The notes: a model not told the origin generated them from the letters alone. 64,000 nucleotides of DNA from Hymenobacter fodinae (GCF_004745825.1 NZ_SRLA01000002.1:1-64000), one strand, 5' to 3'; positions 51,586 to 60,713 are shown, counted from the stretch's first letter. Translations and numbers: made by a program.

Positions 51586-52701
51586 TCACTCACGGGCGCC
51601 AAAGCCGATGCGCTTAGCGGTTTTAGATACTGTAAACTCCTGTTCTTCCCGATTATAAATATCGGCAAGCGAGGTAGGTGCGCCTAACGCTGTATTATGG
51701 CCTAGACTGGCGGCAAGGGCCTCGGACTTTGCCTCGCTGAGGGGTTGGAAATGGTAGGCGGCAATCAGGCGGCCCTTCCGCAGCAGGGCGCTGTCAATGC
51801 GCGAAAGGTCGGTGTTGAAGGTGCAGACAATCTGGATGTGGAAGCAGTCGGCCAGCAGTCCGTCGGAGATGTTAAGTAAGTTACTGACGGCACTTGGTCC
51901 CCCGCCCGTTGCATCGCGCTTGGTCAGCAGCTCTTCCGCATCCTCGATAATGAGAATAGAGTTGGTATTGTCGTGGAGCAGGTTGATAAACTCGGGGTCG
52001 GCAATGCGGGCGGCTAGGTTAGGCGGGATAAATAGCTTGGGCTTGTCGGTGAGGCCACAGAGGTGGCGGATGTAGCTTGTTTTGCCGGTGCCAGGCGGCC
52101 CGTGCAGAATAACGATGCCCTTATCCTGGGGCTGTTGTAGGCGCCGCACAATCGTTTCGTGGGCGGGCAGCAGGTCATCGTTGTAATGAGTGCTCAGGTC
52201 CAGCGCCGGAATCTTTATCTCCAGCGGAGTAAACTCCAGGTCGTTGTAGGCCAGGCGCAGGGCATGAATGCGCTGACGCTCTTGCTGCCCAGAGCCAACG
52301 TGGGCCATTAGCAGCTCGCGCAGGGTAGCTAGCTCAGCGGCATCGGTGGCGGGGGAATAAAACACCTGCACACCCCGCTCAGTGTACACATCACGGTCGC
52401 CGACGAGCAGGAGCAGGTGCGGGGCCAAATGCAGCGCCCATACGTTTAGCTCAGGCTCCTGGCCTACCTTTTCAATGTAAACGGAGTGGGCCACGGTGGC
52501 TTGCTCTAAGTTGTAACGGGCCGCCAAGGCCTGCAGCACGGTGGCGCGGGCGTCGGCGTTGGCCAGCTGAAAAATGAGCTTGCGCGGCAACACCCCGAAG
52601 TGCTGGTGAAACCATGCCAGCGGTAGGAAGTAGTGGCTGCTATCAAATACGTTGGTACGGCTGGGTGCTACAGCCGCGAAAGCGGGTATTTCTGACGTCA
52701 T
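51586..52701 (-). CDS. AAA ATPase, BCS1-like
   Basis: 371 residues. The N-terminal ~190 residues form a non-AAA domain without membrane helices. The ATPase core has Walker A GPPGTGKTS (201-209), Walker B SILIIEDAE (248-256), sensor-1 N296 (CTFNTD) and the arginine pair R308/R311 in LLRKGR. The order and the sensor region resemble the BCS1/bacterial AAA group. It stands alone and its substrate is unknown. Confidence 0.82.
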   Translation of the reverse strand: MTSEIPAFAAVAPSRTNVFDSSHYFLPLAWFHQHFGVLPRKLIFQLANADARATVLQALAARYNLEQATVAHSVYIEKVGQEPELNVWALHLAPHLLLLVGDRDVYTERGVQVFYSPATDAAELATLRELLMAHVGSGQQERQRIHALRLAYNDLEFTPLEIKIPALDLSTHYNDDLLPAHETIVRRLQQPQDKGIVILHGPPGTGKTSYIRHLCGLTDKPKLFIPPNLAARIADPEFINLLHDNTNSILIIEDAEELLTKRDATGGGPSAVSNLLNISDGLLADCFHIQIVCTFNTDLSRIDSALLRKGRLIAAYHFQPLSEAKSEALAASLGHNTALGAPTSLADIYNREEQEFTVSKTAKRIGFGARE

Positions 52702-52719
52702 ATACTATTAAAGAAAGTA

Positions 52720-52765
52720 AAAAAATGCGCCGCTCGTACCGCCCAAAGGACGGCGCGAGCGGCGC
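52720..52765 (-). terminator. Terminator after the MFS transporter gene
   Basis: GCGCCGCTCG (52727-52736) pairs with CGAGCGGCGC (52756-52765); on the minus strand it is followed by ATTTTTTTAC. Confidence 0.85.
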
Positions 52766-52793
52766 GATACTAGTTGAACGGTGGGCGACAGGC

Positions 52794-54086
52794 CTAGGCT
52801 TGGTTTACCGACAGCAACTGCTCCGAAGGCTCGGCATCGTCCTGCTCCTGAGGGCTATGCTTATGCTTGAAGAGCACCACGAAGAGTACCGCAATAACCA
52901 AGGCGTAGGCGGCAAATGCCAGCCAGATGCTGTGCCAGTCCTTCGTGATACCATCGGCGGCTGTGAAGTACTTCTCGATAACAATACCGCTTACTGAGCT
53001 GCCTAGCACGGCGCCAAAGCCGTTGGTCATCATCATGAACAAGCCCTGGGCACTGGCCCGGATGGAGGAAGCGGTTTGGGTTTCGACGAACAATGAACCG
53101 GAGATATTGAAGAAGTCGAAGGCCATACCGTACACAATGCAGGAAAGCACAATCAGCCAGATGCCGGGGCTATCGGGGGTGCCGTAGGCCAGTAGCCCGA
53201 AGCGCAGTACCCAGGCCAGCATGCTAAACAGCATTACCTGCTTGATGCCAAAGCGGCGCAAGAAGAACGGAATAGCCAGGATGAACAGCGTCTCGGAAAT
53301 CTGCGAGATAGACATGATAATGGCCGGGTACTTCACCGCGAAAGAATCTTGGTAAGCCGGTACTTTGTCAAAATCGTGCAGGAAGGTGTCGCCGTAGGCA
53401 TTGGTGAGCTGCAGGGCCGCGCCCAGTAGCAGGGCAAACAAGAAGAAGGTGAGCATTTTGGTGTCGCGCAGCAGGGCAAACGACTTGAGGCCCAGTACAT
53501 CCACCAGGGAGCGGCTAGGCGTATCCTTGGCGGTAGGGGGGCACTTGGGCAGCGTGAAAGAGTAGAAGCCTAGCAGGATGGCGGCGGCGGCGGCTACGTA
53601 GAACTGACTGGCCGACTTCTCGAAACCCAGCAAGCTCACCGTCCACATGGCCACAATAAAGCCAATGGTACCCCACACCCGAATCGGTGGATAGTCTTTC
53701 ACAATGTTAAACCCCTCACGCTTCAGCACCGAGTAGGACACGGCAATGGACAGCGCCAGCGTGGGCATGTAGAAGATCATGTTCAGCAGAATCACCCAGA
53801 AGAACATGCCGGGGTCGGCTACCATGGGAATGGTGAGGAGCACCACGCCGCCCAGAATGTGCAGCAGGCCGTAGAGCTTTTCGGCATTCATCCACTTATC
53901 GGCCACAATGCCCATCAGGGAGGGCATAAAGATGGAGGCAATGCCCATGGTGGAGAAAATGGCTCCGAACTGCGCCCCTGACCATTGCTTGGTCTGGAAC
54001 CAGTAGGCCCCGATGGTTATCAGCCATGAGCCCCAGATGAAAAACTGTAAAAAGCTCAGAATAATGAGACGCAGCTTCGTACTCAT
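52794..54086 (-). CDS. MFS transporter, nucleoside permease-like (NupG family)
   Basis: 430 residues with about twelve membrane helices. The N-terminus FLQFFIWGSWLITIGAYW is characteristic of the nucleoside:H+ symporter branch, with GIVADKWMNAEKLYG in the loop between helices 2 and 3 and PPIRVWGTIGFI in the middle. It ends with a His-rich then acidic tail. It probably imports nucleosides; thymidine kinase is encoded 10 kb away, so no direct link can be drawn. Confidence 0.82.
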   Translation of the reverse strand: MSTKLRLIILSFLQFFIWGSWLITIGAYWFQTKQWSGAQFGAIFSTMGIASIFMPSLMGIVADKWMNAEKLYGLLHILGGVVLLTIPMVADPGMFFWVILLNMIFYMPTLALSIAVSYSVLKREGFNIVKDYPPIRVWGTIGFIVAMWTVSLLGFEKSASQFYVAAAAAILLGFYSFTLPKCPPTAKDTPSRSLVDVLGLKSFALLRDTKMLTFFLFALLLGAALQLTNAYGDTFLHDFDKVPAYQDSFAVKYPAIIMSISQISETLFILAIPFFLRRFGIKQVMLFSMLAWVLRFGLLAYGTPDSPGIWLIVLSCIVYGMAFDFFNISGSLFVETQTASSIRASAQGLFMMMTNGFGAVLGSSVSGIVIEKYFTAADGITKDWHSIWLAFAAYALVIAVLFVVLFKHKHSPQEQDDAEPSEQLLSVNQA

Positions 54087-54128
54087 GTAAAACTCGGTTG
54101 GAAATGAGGGGGGACAGAATTTCGAACC

Positions 54129-54136
54129 TAAAGATA
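54129..54136 (-). promoter_or_regulatory. Possible -7 element of the MFS gene
   Basis: Read on the minus strand this is TATCTTTA, one mismatch to TAnnTTTG, 43 bases before the start codon. Confidence 0.4.
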
Positions 54137-54229
54137 CAAGATTTCTGCCCGGCTAAGCGCCTAGGCTAGTCGGGGCGTACTCCTGGGTGGCCTAGCCATG
54201 CGGCTAGGCATAAGTGAAGAAGCTTGGGT

Positions 54230-54270
54230 AAACAAAAAGCCCTTCTGCGTGAAGCAAAAGGGCTTTTGTG
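54230..54270 (-). terminator. Terminator after sodA
   Basis: On the minus strand ACAAAAGCCCTT and AAGGGCTTTTTGT form a stem with an 11-14-base loop and a T run, 22 bases after the sodA stop. Confidence 0.85.
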
Positions 54271-54291
54271 TAAATAAGGAAATGCTAACGG

Positions 54292-54900
54292 CTAGCTAGC
54301 TTCCGAGAAGCGACGGTTTACCTCGTCCCAGTTGATAGCGTTGTAGAAGGCCGCGATGTAGTCGGGGCGGCGGTTTTGGTACTTCAGGTAGTAGGCGTGC
54401 TCCCACACGTCGAGACCCAGTACCGGAATGCCTTTGCAGCCAGTGTCGGGCATCAGAGGGTTATCCTGGTTAGGCGTCGAGCAGATCTGCACCGAGCCAT
54501 CGGGCTGCTTGCACAACCACGCCCAGCCCGAACCGAAGCGGGTAGTAGCGGCCTTGGTGAATTCTTCCTTGAACTTCTCGTAGCTGCCGAATGCCTTCGT
54601 GATGGCCTCGCCAATAGCGCCGGTAGGCTCACCGCCGCCGTTGGGGCCCAGGATGGTCCAGAACAAAGAGTGGTTCCAGTGGCCACCACCGTTGTTGCGC
54701 ACTGCAGCCGGGGCAGCCGCAATGTTGTGCATCAGCTCCTCCAGCGACTTACCTTCCAACTCAGTGCCCGCAATGGCATTGTTGAGGTTGGTTACGTAGG
54801 CCTGGTGGTGCTTGGTGTGATGGATTTCCATCGTCTGCGCATCAATGTGCGGCTCCAGAGCATTGTAGGCGTAGGGCAGTTGGGGCAGTTCGAAAGCCAT
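54292..54900 (-). CDS. sodA: Superoxide dismutase, Mn-type by key residues
   Basis: 202 residues, the Fe/Mn family. Metal ligands are H27, H77, D164 and H168 ([13 protein letters not shown]). Metal preference: Gly71-Gly73 stands before H74 where Fe enzymes have Gln, and Q145 in [10 protein letters not shown] takes the place of the Mn-type Gln. It is therefore probably Mn-dependent, though cambialistic use is possible. No signal peptide is present; cytosolic. Confidence 0.95.
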   Translation of the reverse strand: MAFELPQLPYAYNALEPHIDAQTMEIHHTKHHQAYVTNLNNAIAGTELEGKSLEELMHNIAAAPAAVRNNGGGHWNHSLFWTILGPNGGGEPTGAIGEAITKAFGSYEKFKEEFTKAATTRFGSGWAWLCKQPDGSVQICSTPNQDNPLMPDTGCKGIPVLGLDVWEHAYYLKYQNRRPDYIAAFYNAINWDEVNRRFSEAS

Positions 54901-55024
54901 GATTGGAATGTGTTTTTAAGGTGGATGAGAGACAGTCTCCTGACAACAGGCCTAGAACTTAGAAAGGCTCAGGCCCAGTGTCAGGATATAACCTCCGCAA
55001 CCCGGTTAGGGTTACGAACGCGGC

Positions 55025-55032
55025 CAAAAGTA
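55025..55032 (-). promoter_or_regulatory. -7 element of sodA
   Basis: On the minus strand it reads TACTTTTG, an exact match to TAnnTTTG, 125 bases before the sodA ATG. That would give a long leader of about 115 bases. Confidence 0.5.
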
Positions 55033-55044
55033 GCCGATTACCGG

Positions 55045-55491
55045 TTATCTCCGCTTTCGAGCAAAAAAATCCTGCATCAGGTTGCCGCACTCATCCGCCA
55101 GAATACCCGTGACCAGTTCAGACTTTGGGTGAAGCAAGTTGCCGTGGCGCCGAAAGCCAAACTTTGGCTCATGGGTACCATATACCACGCGCCGCACCTG
55201 GGCCCAGGCCGTGGCGCCCGCGCACATCACGCAGGGCTCCACGGTTACGTAGAGGGTGCACTCCTGCAAGTATTTGTTGCCGAGGTGGTTGGCGGCGGCC
55301 GTGAGAGCTAGCATTTCAGCGTGGGCCGTCACGTCGCGGAGCTTTTCGGTTTGGTTGTAGGCCCGCGCAATAATCTGCCGGTCCATCACCACCACGGCCC
55401 CAATCGGAATTTCGTCTTCCTCGAACGCATACCGGGCCTGCTTGAGCGCCTCCCGCATGTACTGTTCGTCAGAATACAGGGAAAGAGTCAT
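55045..55491 (-). CDS. tadA: tRNA-specific adenosine deaminase TadA
   Basis: 148 residues. Zinc and catalytic motif H57-A-E59 and P86-C87-V-M-C90 are intact, as in the cytidine/deoxycytidylate deaminase superfamily. The family converts A34 to inosine in tRNA-Arg. The motif GAVVVMDRQIIARAYN and the ending DECGNLMQDFFARKR fit TadA rather than a general nucleoside deaminase. Confidence 0.92.
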   Translation of the reverse strand: MTLSLYSDEQYMREALKQARYAFEEDEIPIGAVVVMDRQIIARAYNQTEKLRDVTAHAEMLALTAAANHLGNKYLQECTLYVTVEPCVMCAGATAWAQVRRVVYGTHEPKFGFRRHGNLLHPKSELVTGILADECGNLMQDFFARKRR

Positions 55492-55499
55492 TGTTGGTA

Positions 55500-55620
55500 A
55501 TGAAGTTAGGTGGTGATGAGGTGATGAGGTTGGGCCTAAGGAGAAGTTAACCGTGACGGGTTGATGGCGAGTTAGCTAACTAACGCTGTAACTTCATCAC
55601 TATTTACCTTATCACTTCAT
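55500..55620. repeat. Imperfect inverted repeat rich in GTGATGAG units
   Basis: ATGAAGTTAGGTGGTGATGA (55500-55519) continues with GGTGATGAGG; its partner at 55590-55620 reads AACTTCATCAC...TTATCACTTCAT. The arms match imperfectly. GTTAGCTAAC (55571-55580) is a small palindrome within. The element overlaps the stop codon of the following minus-strand gene. Confidence 0.45.
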
Positions 55621-56175
55621 AACAACACTGGCCATTACCTGCTGGGCTACGGGTTGCCACTGGCGCTGCTCTTCAGCAGGGGCGTCGAAGGTGAACACGA
55701 ACAGTTGGCCGCCCTCAATGGCGTATTGCACCATTTGGTACTTGCGGATAGGGGCCAGGTTGCTGCCGCGGCGGTTATCAGTTACCGTCGAGACAAACTC
55801 CAGCATCACAAACTCGCGCTTGTTCACGGTGCGCACCTCCTCCTTCAGAAACTCCACCTTAGAATACATGTTCTGAATGCTGGCTTTGTAAATCTTGAGC
55901 AGCAGGGGATAGTCGCGGTTGCTGAAGGTAGTGGGTTTCTGAGCCACGCTTAGGTCGACGCGGCCATTGGGGTTGCTGAACACAGCCAGCGGTTTGCGCG
56001 GCGCCGGATATTTGGCCGCAATGCCATCATCGGGGAGAGGCTGGAAACCTTCGGGCACGCCCACCGAAATATTCTTGGAAACGGCCGTCTTTTTCAGCTT
56101 GGGGCCAGCAAAAGCCAGCAAAGCACCTAGCACCAGCAGAAGAGGCGCGGCTCGGAAAAACTGCAATACTTTCAT
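55612..56175 (-). CDS. Exported protein of unknown function
   Basis: 187 residues from the ATG at 56175, which starts a hydrophobic signal segment (about 2-21, ending LLAFAGPKL). A longer frame to 56238 adds a second hydrophobic stretch and is less likely. No Cys in the signal, so it is probably a periplasmic or membrane-anchored protein. The body has a mixed alpha/beta pattern (VPEGFQPLPDDG, GRVDLSVAQKP, REFVMLEFVSTVTD, LFVFTFDAP) that resembles the Bacteroidota proteins that carry stress-response or lipocalin-like folds, but I cannot name a family. Confidence 0.7.
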   Translation of the reverse strand: MKVLQFFRAAPLLLVLGALLAFAGPKLKKTAVSKNISVGVPEGFQPLPDDGIAAKYPAPRKPLAVFSNPNGRVDLSVAQKPTTFSNRDYPLLLKIYKASIQNMYSKVEFLKEEVRTVNKREFVMLEFVSTVTDNRRGSNLAPIRKYQMVQYAIEGGQLFVFTFDAPAEEQRQWQPVAQQVMASVVMK

Positions 56176-56288
56176 CAAAAAGGAGGTAACAAGATTCAGA
56201 AGAAACCCTAGCCACCTGGGCGGCGGGCAATAAAGCAAAGCTCCGAAACCAGAACGATTTCGGAGCTGCAGATGGTGCCAAGAGTGGC

Positions 56289-56750
56289 CTAGCGACGCTT
56301 CTTAGATACCGCCGTGGAAGGATACTTGATGTTCACCTTCTTCCAGTATACGTAGTTGCCGGTTTTGGCTTCTACCAGGTAAGAACCTGCCGGAATGCGG
56401 CCCAGGTCTACTGGCTCACCCGTGTTGTTCTGTGGATCGAGGGCCGTGGTATACACCGGTACCTTCTTATAGTTGGTCATCACCAGCGTGCCGGGTACTG
56501 TAAATTGCTGCGTGAAGCTGAGCATGATGCGCTGCCCATCAGAAGTCGGGAAAATGTCAATTCCCGAGAGGGTCTCTACCCGCTTGATGGGGCCATTCAG
56601 CGTAACCGGCTCAGCCGCCGCCTCTGACTTGGTTTTGATTTCCGTGCCGTTGGCAGTCTTGGTTTTGGTTTTAACCTTGGTGGGAGATGTCTGAGCCTGC
56701 GCGGTAGAAAAAGTCAGCACAGCGGCAGCAAAGAAAAGGATACGTTTCAT
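56289..56750 (-). CDS. Small exported protein of unknown function
   Basis: 153 residues from the ATG at 56750, beginning with a good signal peptide (about 1-19, ending AQA). A longer frame to 56855 would run through the promoter element. After a Lys/Thr-rich repeat (VKTKTKTANGTEIKTK) there is a compact beta-rich domain with a PAGSYLVEAKTGNYVYWKKV ending, like the C-terminal extensions of some Bacteroidota surface proteins. The fold is not identified. Confidence 0.72.
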   Translation of the reverse strand: MKRILFFAAAVLTFSTAQAQTSPTKVKTKTKTANGTEIKTKSEAAAEPVTLNGPIKRVETLSGIDIFPTSDGQRIMLSFTQQFTVPGTLVMTNYKKVPVYTTALDPQNNTGEPVDLGRIPAGSYLVEAKTGNYVYWKKVNIKYPSTAVSKKRR

Positions 56751-56854
56751 ATTCAGAAGAAGACAGGCAGAGTAGCGGAAAAGCAGTGTTGAGAAGGCGC
56801 ATTGCAGATTCCGGGCCAAATTTAGTGGCCTAGAGTCGCAACAGTTTCTGGCCA

Positions 56855-56862
56855 CAAAGGTA
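56855..56862 (-). promoter_or_regulatory. -7 element of the small exported protein gene
   Basis: On the minus strand it reads TACCTTTG, an exact TAnnTTTG, 105 bases before the chosen ATG. Confidence 0.6.
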
Positions 56863-56890
56863 GCAAAGCTGTAGTTGGTCTTTTCCCAAT

Positions 56891-56920
56891 AAAAAGCCCA
56901 GCCAGTAACGGCTGGGCTTA
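56891..56920 (-). terminator. Terminator after the ABC-M1 gene
   Basis: AAGCCCAGCC and GGCTGGGCTT form a 10-bp stem; on the minus strand it is followed by TTTTATTGGG. Confidence 0.8.
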
Positions 56921-56952
56921 TGTTCTAGGCCACTTAGAAAGTGCATTTGTAT

Positions 56953-59900
56953 TTACACCTTCTTCTCTTCTGGCGCCTTCACGTTGTCGTTGGGGTTGCG
57001 GTCGATGAGCTTGTTATACGGGTCGATGCCGACGCGGTCGGGCTTCTCGGGTACTGTAAACTCCAGGCGGTTGCGGCCAGGAGCAAGTCGGCGCTTCTGC
57101 ATCAGTAGCGGCACTGTCTTCGACTTTCCGTTAATCTTTTTGCGACCCATAATACCCACGTCAATAAAGTCGCGGGCTTTTAGGTCGGCGGTTTCGTTGC
57201 CCACGGAGTCGGCGTAGAGCTTCTTGGTATCCACGGTGAACTGCACGCGGTATTGTCCGTTCGGGAGCTTGCGGTAGGTAGCCGAGTCGACTTTGTTCTC
57301 ATAGAGCGTGATGCGCTCAAACAGGTCGGTAACCACATATTGCAGGGAGTCGGGCGTGTGCTTGCGCATCACGTCCACAAACTCCACCGAGTTGGTGAAG
57401 GGTGGGCGCTGGTAGGCCACTTTATCGTGGTATTCCTTGAGGGCGTTGTTTACGGCTGCTTCGCCCAGGTAATCCTGCAGGGCATACATTACCAAAGAGC
57501 CTTTGCGGTAATGGATGTAGGGCTGATTTTCCACCAGATACAGCGGCACTTCCTTTTTGCGCTCCGTGGTACGCCCCGAGAGGTAGGAGTTGAGCTCAAA
57601 TTTGAGGAAGCGCTTCATTTTCTCCTCGCCGTAGATGTGCTTCATCACCATGAGAGCACCGTACTGGCTCAGCGTTTCCGACATAAGCGTGCCACCCTGC
57701 ACGTTGCCGCTTACAATCTGATGACCAAACCACTGGTGCGCCACCTCGTGGGCCGTCACGTAGAGCGGATAGTCGATATCATCGGGGTCCAGGGAGTCAA
57801 CGTGGGCCACGAAGCCGATGCTCTCGGAGAACGGAATGGTGTTGGGGAAGCTCTGGGCGAAGCTGCTGTAGCCGGGGAACTCCAAAATGCGTACCTGCCG
57901 GTGCTGGTACGGGCCAAAGTTAGCCGTGTAGTACTCCAGGGCCTTCTTCACACCCAAGGCCATGCGCTTAAGGTTGTACTCATGGCCGGGCTGGTAGTAA
58001 ATCTCAATCGGTACGTTGTTCCAGTGGTCCTTATACACCGCGTAGCGGGCCGAGAGGAAGGAGTAAAAGTTCAGGATGGGCGCGTCCATCTTGTAGTGGA
58101 AGTAGCGGCGGCCATCTTTCGTCCACTCTTTCTGTAGGTAGCCAGGCGCAATGGCAATCTGGTCGGGGGAAGTGCTAAGCGTGGCCTCAAACCGGATCCA
58201 GTCACCGTCGCCGCTGATGTAGGTTCGCATACGGGCCGCCGAGTCGTTTACGGAGGCCATGCGCGGCTTGGGTTGCAGGCCCTGCTCTTTGCGCACATCA
58301 TCGTCACCGAGCTCATACCCCTCCTGGTAGCCGATGCGGGGCAGCTGGGAGTTGTTCACGAACGTGCCGTTGTACACCACGCTGGTGTTGGAGCCGCTAT
58401 TCTCGAAGCCGGGATTGGTGTAGGCCAGGTCGAAGTTCAGCTGCACGGAGTCACCGGGCTGCAGGGGTTGGGCGAGGCGCACAATCCGGAAGTCCAGCTC
58501 ATCTAGCTTATCGTGGAGCACTTCTTGGCCGGGGCGCGCCAATGCCAGCTGCTTAATCTCGGCCTTGCCATTGCTGAGAATCTGCACTGAGTCGATGGGC
58601 TGCTTACTACGGTTTAGCAGCCAATAGGAGCCGCGGTACCGAATGTCGCGCTTCTCTGGGAACATATCTACCGCCACGTTTACGGCCACCACGCGCGGCT
58701 GCGGCCGGTTGGCGTAGTGCTTGTACGTTTTCTCGTACTTGGCCTGCAGCGACTGCTGTTGCGCGGTGGTGCGGTAGGTATTCAGTACGTTGGTGTTGTA
58801 ATAGATGTAGGCCCCCAGACCCGCAAAGGCCACCAGCGCCACGCCCGCCAACACGCGCAAACCCGGCGAGAAGCTGCTCTTAAACTGCTGCCAGCGCCAC
58901 GAAAAGCGGGTTTCGGTGCCTCTAGGCCACAGCAAGCTGCTGCCTAGCGCCAGCAGCACCGCAAATACCGCCCAGTACAGCTTAAAGGTGAAGTAGGGCA
59001 GCACAAAGTGGCCGTAACCATTCATGGCCGAGTACTGCGCGCCGGGGTCGGAGGCGTAGCTGTAGAGGTTGTGCTCTAGGCCTAGCTGCCCCTTGAAAAT
59101 GTTGAACAGGTAGTACACAATCATGATGAAGTGCCCCATGAACTTGTTGTTCACCAGCACCTGCACCAGCATGGCCAGCACGCACATCAGCAGCATATTG
59201 ATCAGCTGAAAGCCGAACAGCTCCTTCACGTACACATCCAGCTCGTAGCGGAAATAGCCCATGCCGGTTTGCAGCAAAATTCCGCAGAGCATTACCAGCG
59301 CCAGCAACCCCACCTGAATCAGCATCAGCGCCCCCAGCTTGGCCACGAAGGGCACCCAGCTGGGCATGGGCATGGCATCATAAATCTGATGGATGTTGGA
59401 GTCCCGCTCGCGCCACACCAGCTCACCCGAGTAGAAGGTGATAATGATGAGCTGAAACAAGGCGAAGGTGCCCACCAGCAGCTGTACTACCACTGGCGTA
59501 ACCGGGTAGGTGTTCGTGCCATAAATCTTCCCGACCTGCAGCCCGGAAATCAGCAAAAACAGCAGGCCCGCTCCCAGAATACCAATGAAGTACACACTCC
59601 GGATGGTGCTGAAAAACTCCAACCGGAGCAGTCGGCCCAACTGAGCCCACGCTAGGCCAGGGGTGAAGCGTGGCGTGATGGTGGGCAGTTGCAACGAGGT
59701 GGGGGCCGCAACCGCCCCCAGCGCCGCTTTAGGCCGCGAGCCGGAAACGCCTTTGTTGGCAAAGGAGAACTGGAAGAAGATGTAGCACGCTACCAGCGTC
59801 AGGAGGCCTACCGCGCCCCACAAGAGCCGGTTCTGCACCAAATAGCTAGACCACGACAGTAGCTTGGTGTTGCGCTCGGCCACCGTCCAGTAGCGCTGCG

Positions 59901-60573
59901 TTAGGTCGAGGGCGCCGGCGCCCAGGGGGTCTATCAGGTTCTTCAGCGTTTCACTATCCAGGTTCTGCTTGATGTTGGCGCTAATAGTATACAGCACCAA
60001 GAACAGCACGCCACCCAGGTAAATAGCCAACGCCGACCTCGATAGCGTGGCGCCCGTGAAGAAAATAGCGCCCGTCAGAAATAGGTTGGGAATAACAATG
60101 AGCAGGTAGGGCTGCAGGTAGGTAGCCAGATGGTTCGGCCCCAGCTTACCCGGCAGCATCGTAGGCCAGTAGGTGGCCAGCCATAGGCCTAGCGCCGCAC
60201 CCAGAAAAATGCCCACCGTCACGACAAACGAGCCCAGAAAGCGCCCGCCGAGGTAGCCAAATTTACTGATAGGCGTAGTGTAGTAGAGCGAGTGGGTGCG
60301 GTGCTCAAAGTCGCGGTACACCGGCGTGCCCATCATGGAGGAAGTGATGAAGCTCCCGAATAGGCTCATGACCAGCAAAATGGCCGTAACCTGATATGGC
60401 GAGTTAGCCAGCACCCGGCCGCCGCCACCACCCACGGTTACGTTGGCGCCAAACACGCCGCCCACCGCCAGCATGAGCAGGAAGGCCATGACCGTCAGCA
60501 GGAAGAAGTAGATGTAGGTAGCCGGCCGCTTCAGGCGGTAGCGAATCTCAAAAAGGAATATCTCTCGAAACAT
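56953..60573 (-). CDS. ABC-2 permease fused to an M1-family aminopeptidase
   Basis: 1206 residues. The N-terminal half (about 1-590) has two sets of membrane helices typical of ABC-2 permeases (FREIFLFEIRYRLKRPATY, VYRDFEHRTHSLYYTTPIS, then FYSGELVWRERDSNIHQIYDAMP). The C-terminal part (about 620-1200) is an M1 peptidase-like ectodomain with zinc motif H942-EVA-H946 and the third ligand probably E966 (SETLSQYG). The gap from H946 to E966 is 19 residues against the usual 18, and the GAMEN motif of classical aminopeptidases is not seen. The partner ATPase gene lies upstream. Such fusions recur in Bacteroidota; substrate unknown. Confidence 0.88.
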   Translation of the reverse strand: MFREIFLFEIRYRLKRPATYIYFFLLTVMAFLLMLAVGGVFGANVTVGGGGGRVLANSPYQVTAILLVMSLFGSFITSSMMGTPVYRDFEHRTHSLYYTTPISKFGYLGGRFLGSFVVTVGIFLGAALGLWLATYWPTMLPGKLGPNHLATYLQPYLLIVIPNLFLTGAIFFTGATLSRSALAIYLGGVLFLVLYTISANIKQNLDSETLKNLIDPLGAGALDLTQRYWTVAERNTKLLSWSSYLVQNRLLWGAVGLLTLVACYIFFQFSFANKGVSGSRPKAALGAVAAPTSLQLPTITPRFTPGLAWAQLGRLLRLEFFSTIRSVYFIGILGAGLLFLLISGLQVGKIYGTNTYPVTPVVVQLLVGTFALFQLIIITFYSGELVWRERDSNIHQIYDAMPMPSWVPFVAKLGALMLIQVGLLALVMLCGILLQTGMGYFRYELDVYVKELFGFQLINMLLMCVLAMLVQVLVNNKFMGHFIMIVYYLFNIFKGQLGLEHNLYSYASDPGAQYSAMNGYGHFVLPYFTFKLYWAVFAVLLALGSSLLWPRGTETRFSWRWQQFKSSFSPGLRVLAGVALVAFAGLGAYIYYNTNVLNTYRTTAQQQSLQAKYEKTYKHYANRPQPRVVAVNVAVDMFPEKRDIRYRGSYWLLNRSKQPIDSVQILSNGKAEIKQLALARPGQEVLHDKLDELDFRIVRLAQPLQPGDSVQLNFDLAYTNPGFENSGSNTSVVYNGTFVNNSQLPRIGYQEGYELGDDDVRKEQGLQPKPRMASVNDSAARMRTYISGDGDWIRFEATLSTSPDQIAIAPGYLQKEWTKDGRRYFHYKMDAPILNFYSFLSARYAVYKDHWNNVPIEIYYQPGHEYNLKRMALGVKKALEYYTANFGPYQHRQVRILEFPGYSSFAQSFPNTIPFSESIGFVAHVDSLDPDDIDYPLYVTAHEVAHQWFGHQIVSGNVQGGTLMSETLSQYGALMVMKHIYGEEKMKRFLKFELNSYLSGRTTERKKEVPLYLVENQPYIHYRKGSLVMYALQDYLGEAAVNNALKEYHDKVAYQRPPFTNSVEFVDVMRKHTPDSLQYVVTDLFERITLYENKVDSATYRKLPNGQYRVQFTVDTKKLYADSVGNETADLKARDFIDVGIMGRKKINGKSKTVPLLMQKRRLAPGRNRLEFTVPEKPDRVGIDPYNKLIDRNPNDNVKAPEEKKV

Positions 60574-60605
60574 AGTCAGTGTGTTTTGGAGTGTAGGAGC
60601 TAGTG

Positions 60606-60713
60606 TAACCCCACCCCAACCCCTCCGGGAGAGGGGCTCTAGTTCTAGAGCTATAGTTTCTAGTAAGCTACAGCTAGAGCCCCTCTCCCGGAGGGGAGGG
60701 GTTGGGGTGGGGT
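60606..60713. repeat. Long G/C-rich inverted-repeat element
   Basis: CCCCACCCCAACCCCTCC (60609-60626) pairs with GGGGTTGGGGTGGGG at the right arm, continuing through CGGGAGAGGGGCTCTAG to CTAGAGCCCCTCTCCCGGAG. It forms a stem of roughly 40 bp over about 108 bases, in the gap between the ABC permease-peptidase and ATPase genes. Confidence 0.8.

Noticed and set aside
54376..55311. A long plus-strand open frame of 311 residues opposite sodA and tadA
   Set aside because: It lies antisense to two well-supported genes, spans their gap, and its translation is His/Val/Arg-rich with no recognisable motif.
57253..58137. A 294-residue plus-strand open frame opposite the M1 peptidase part
   Set aside because: It is the antisense shadow of conserved codons in the ABC-M1 gene and shows no domain.
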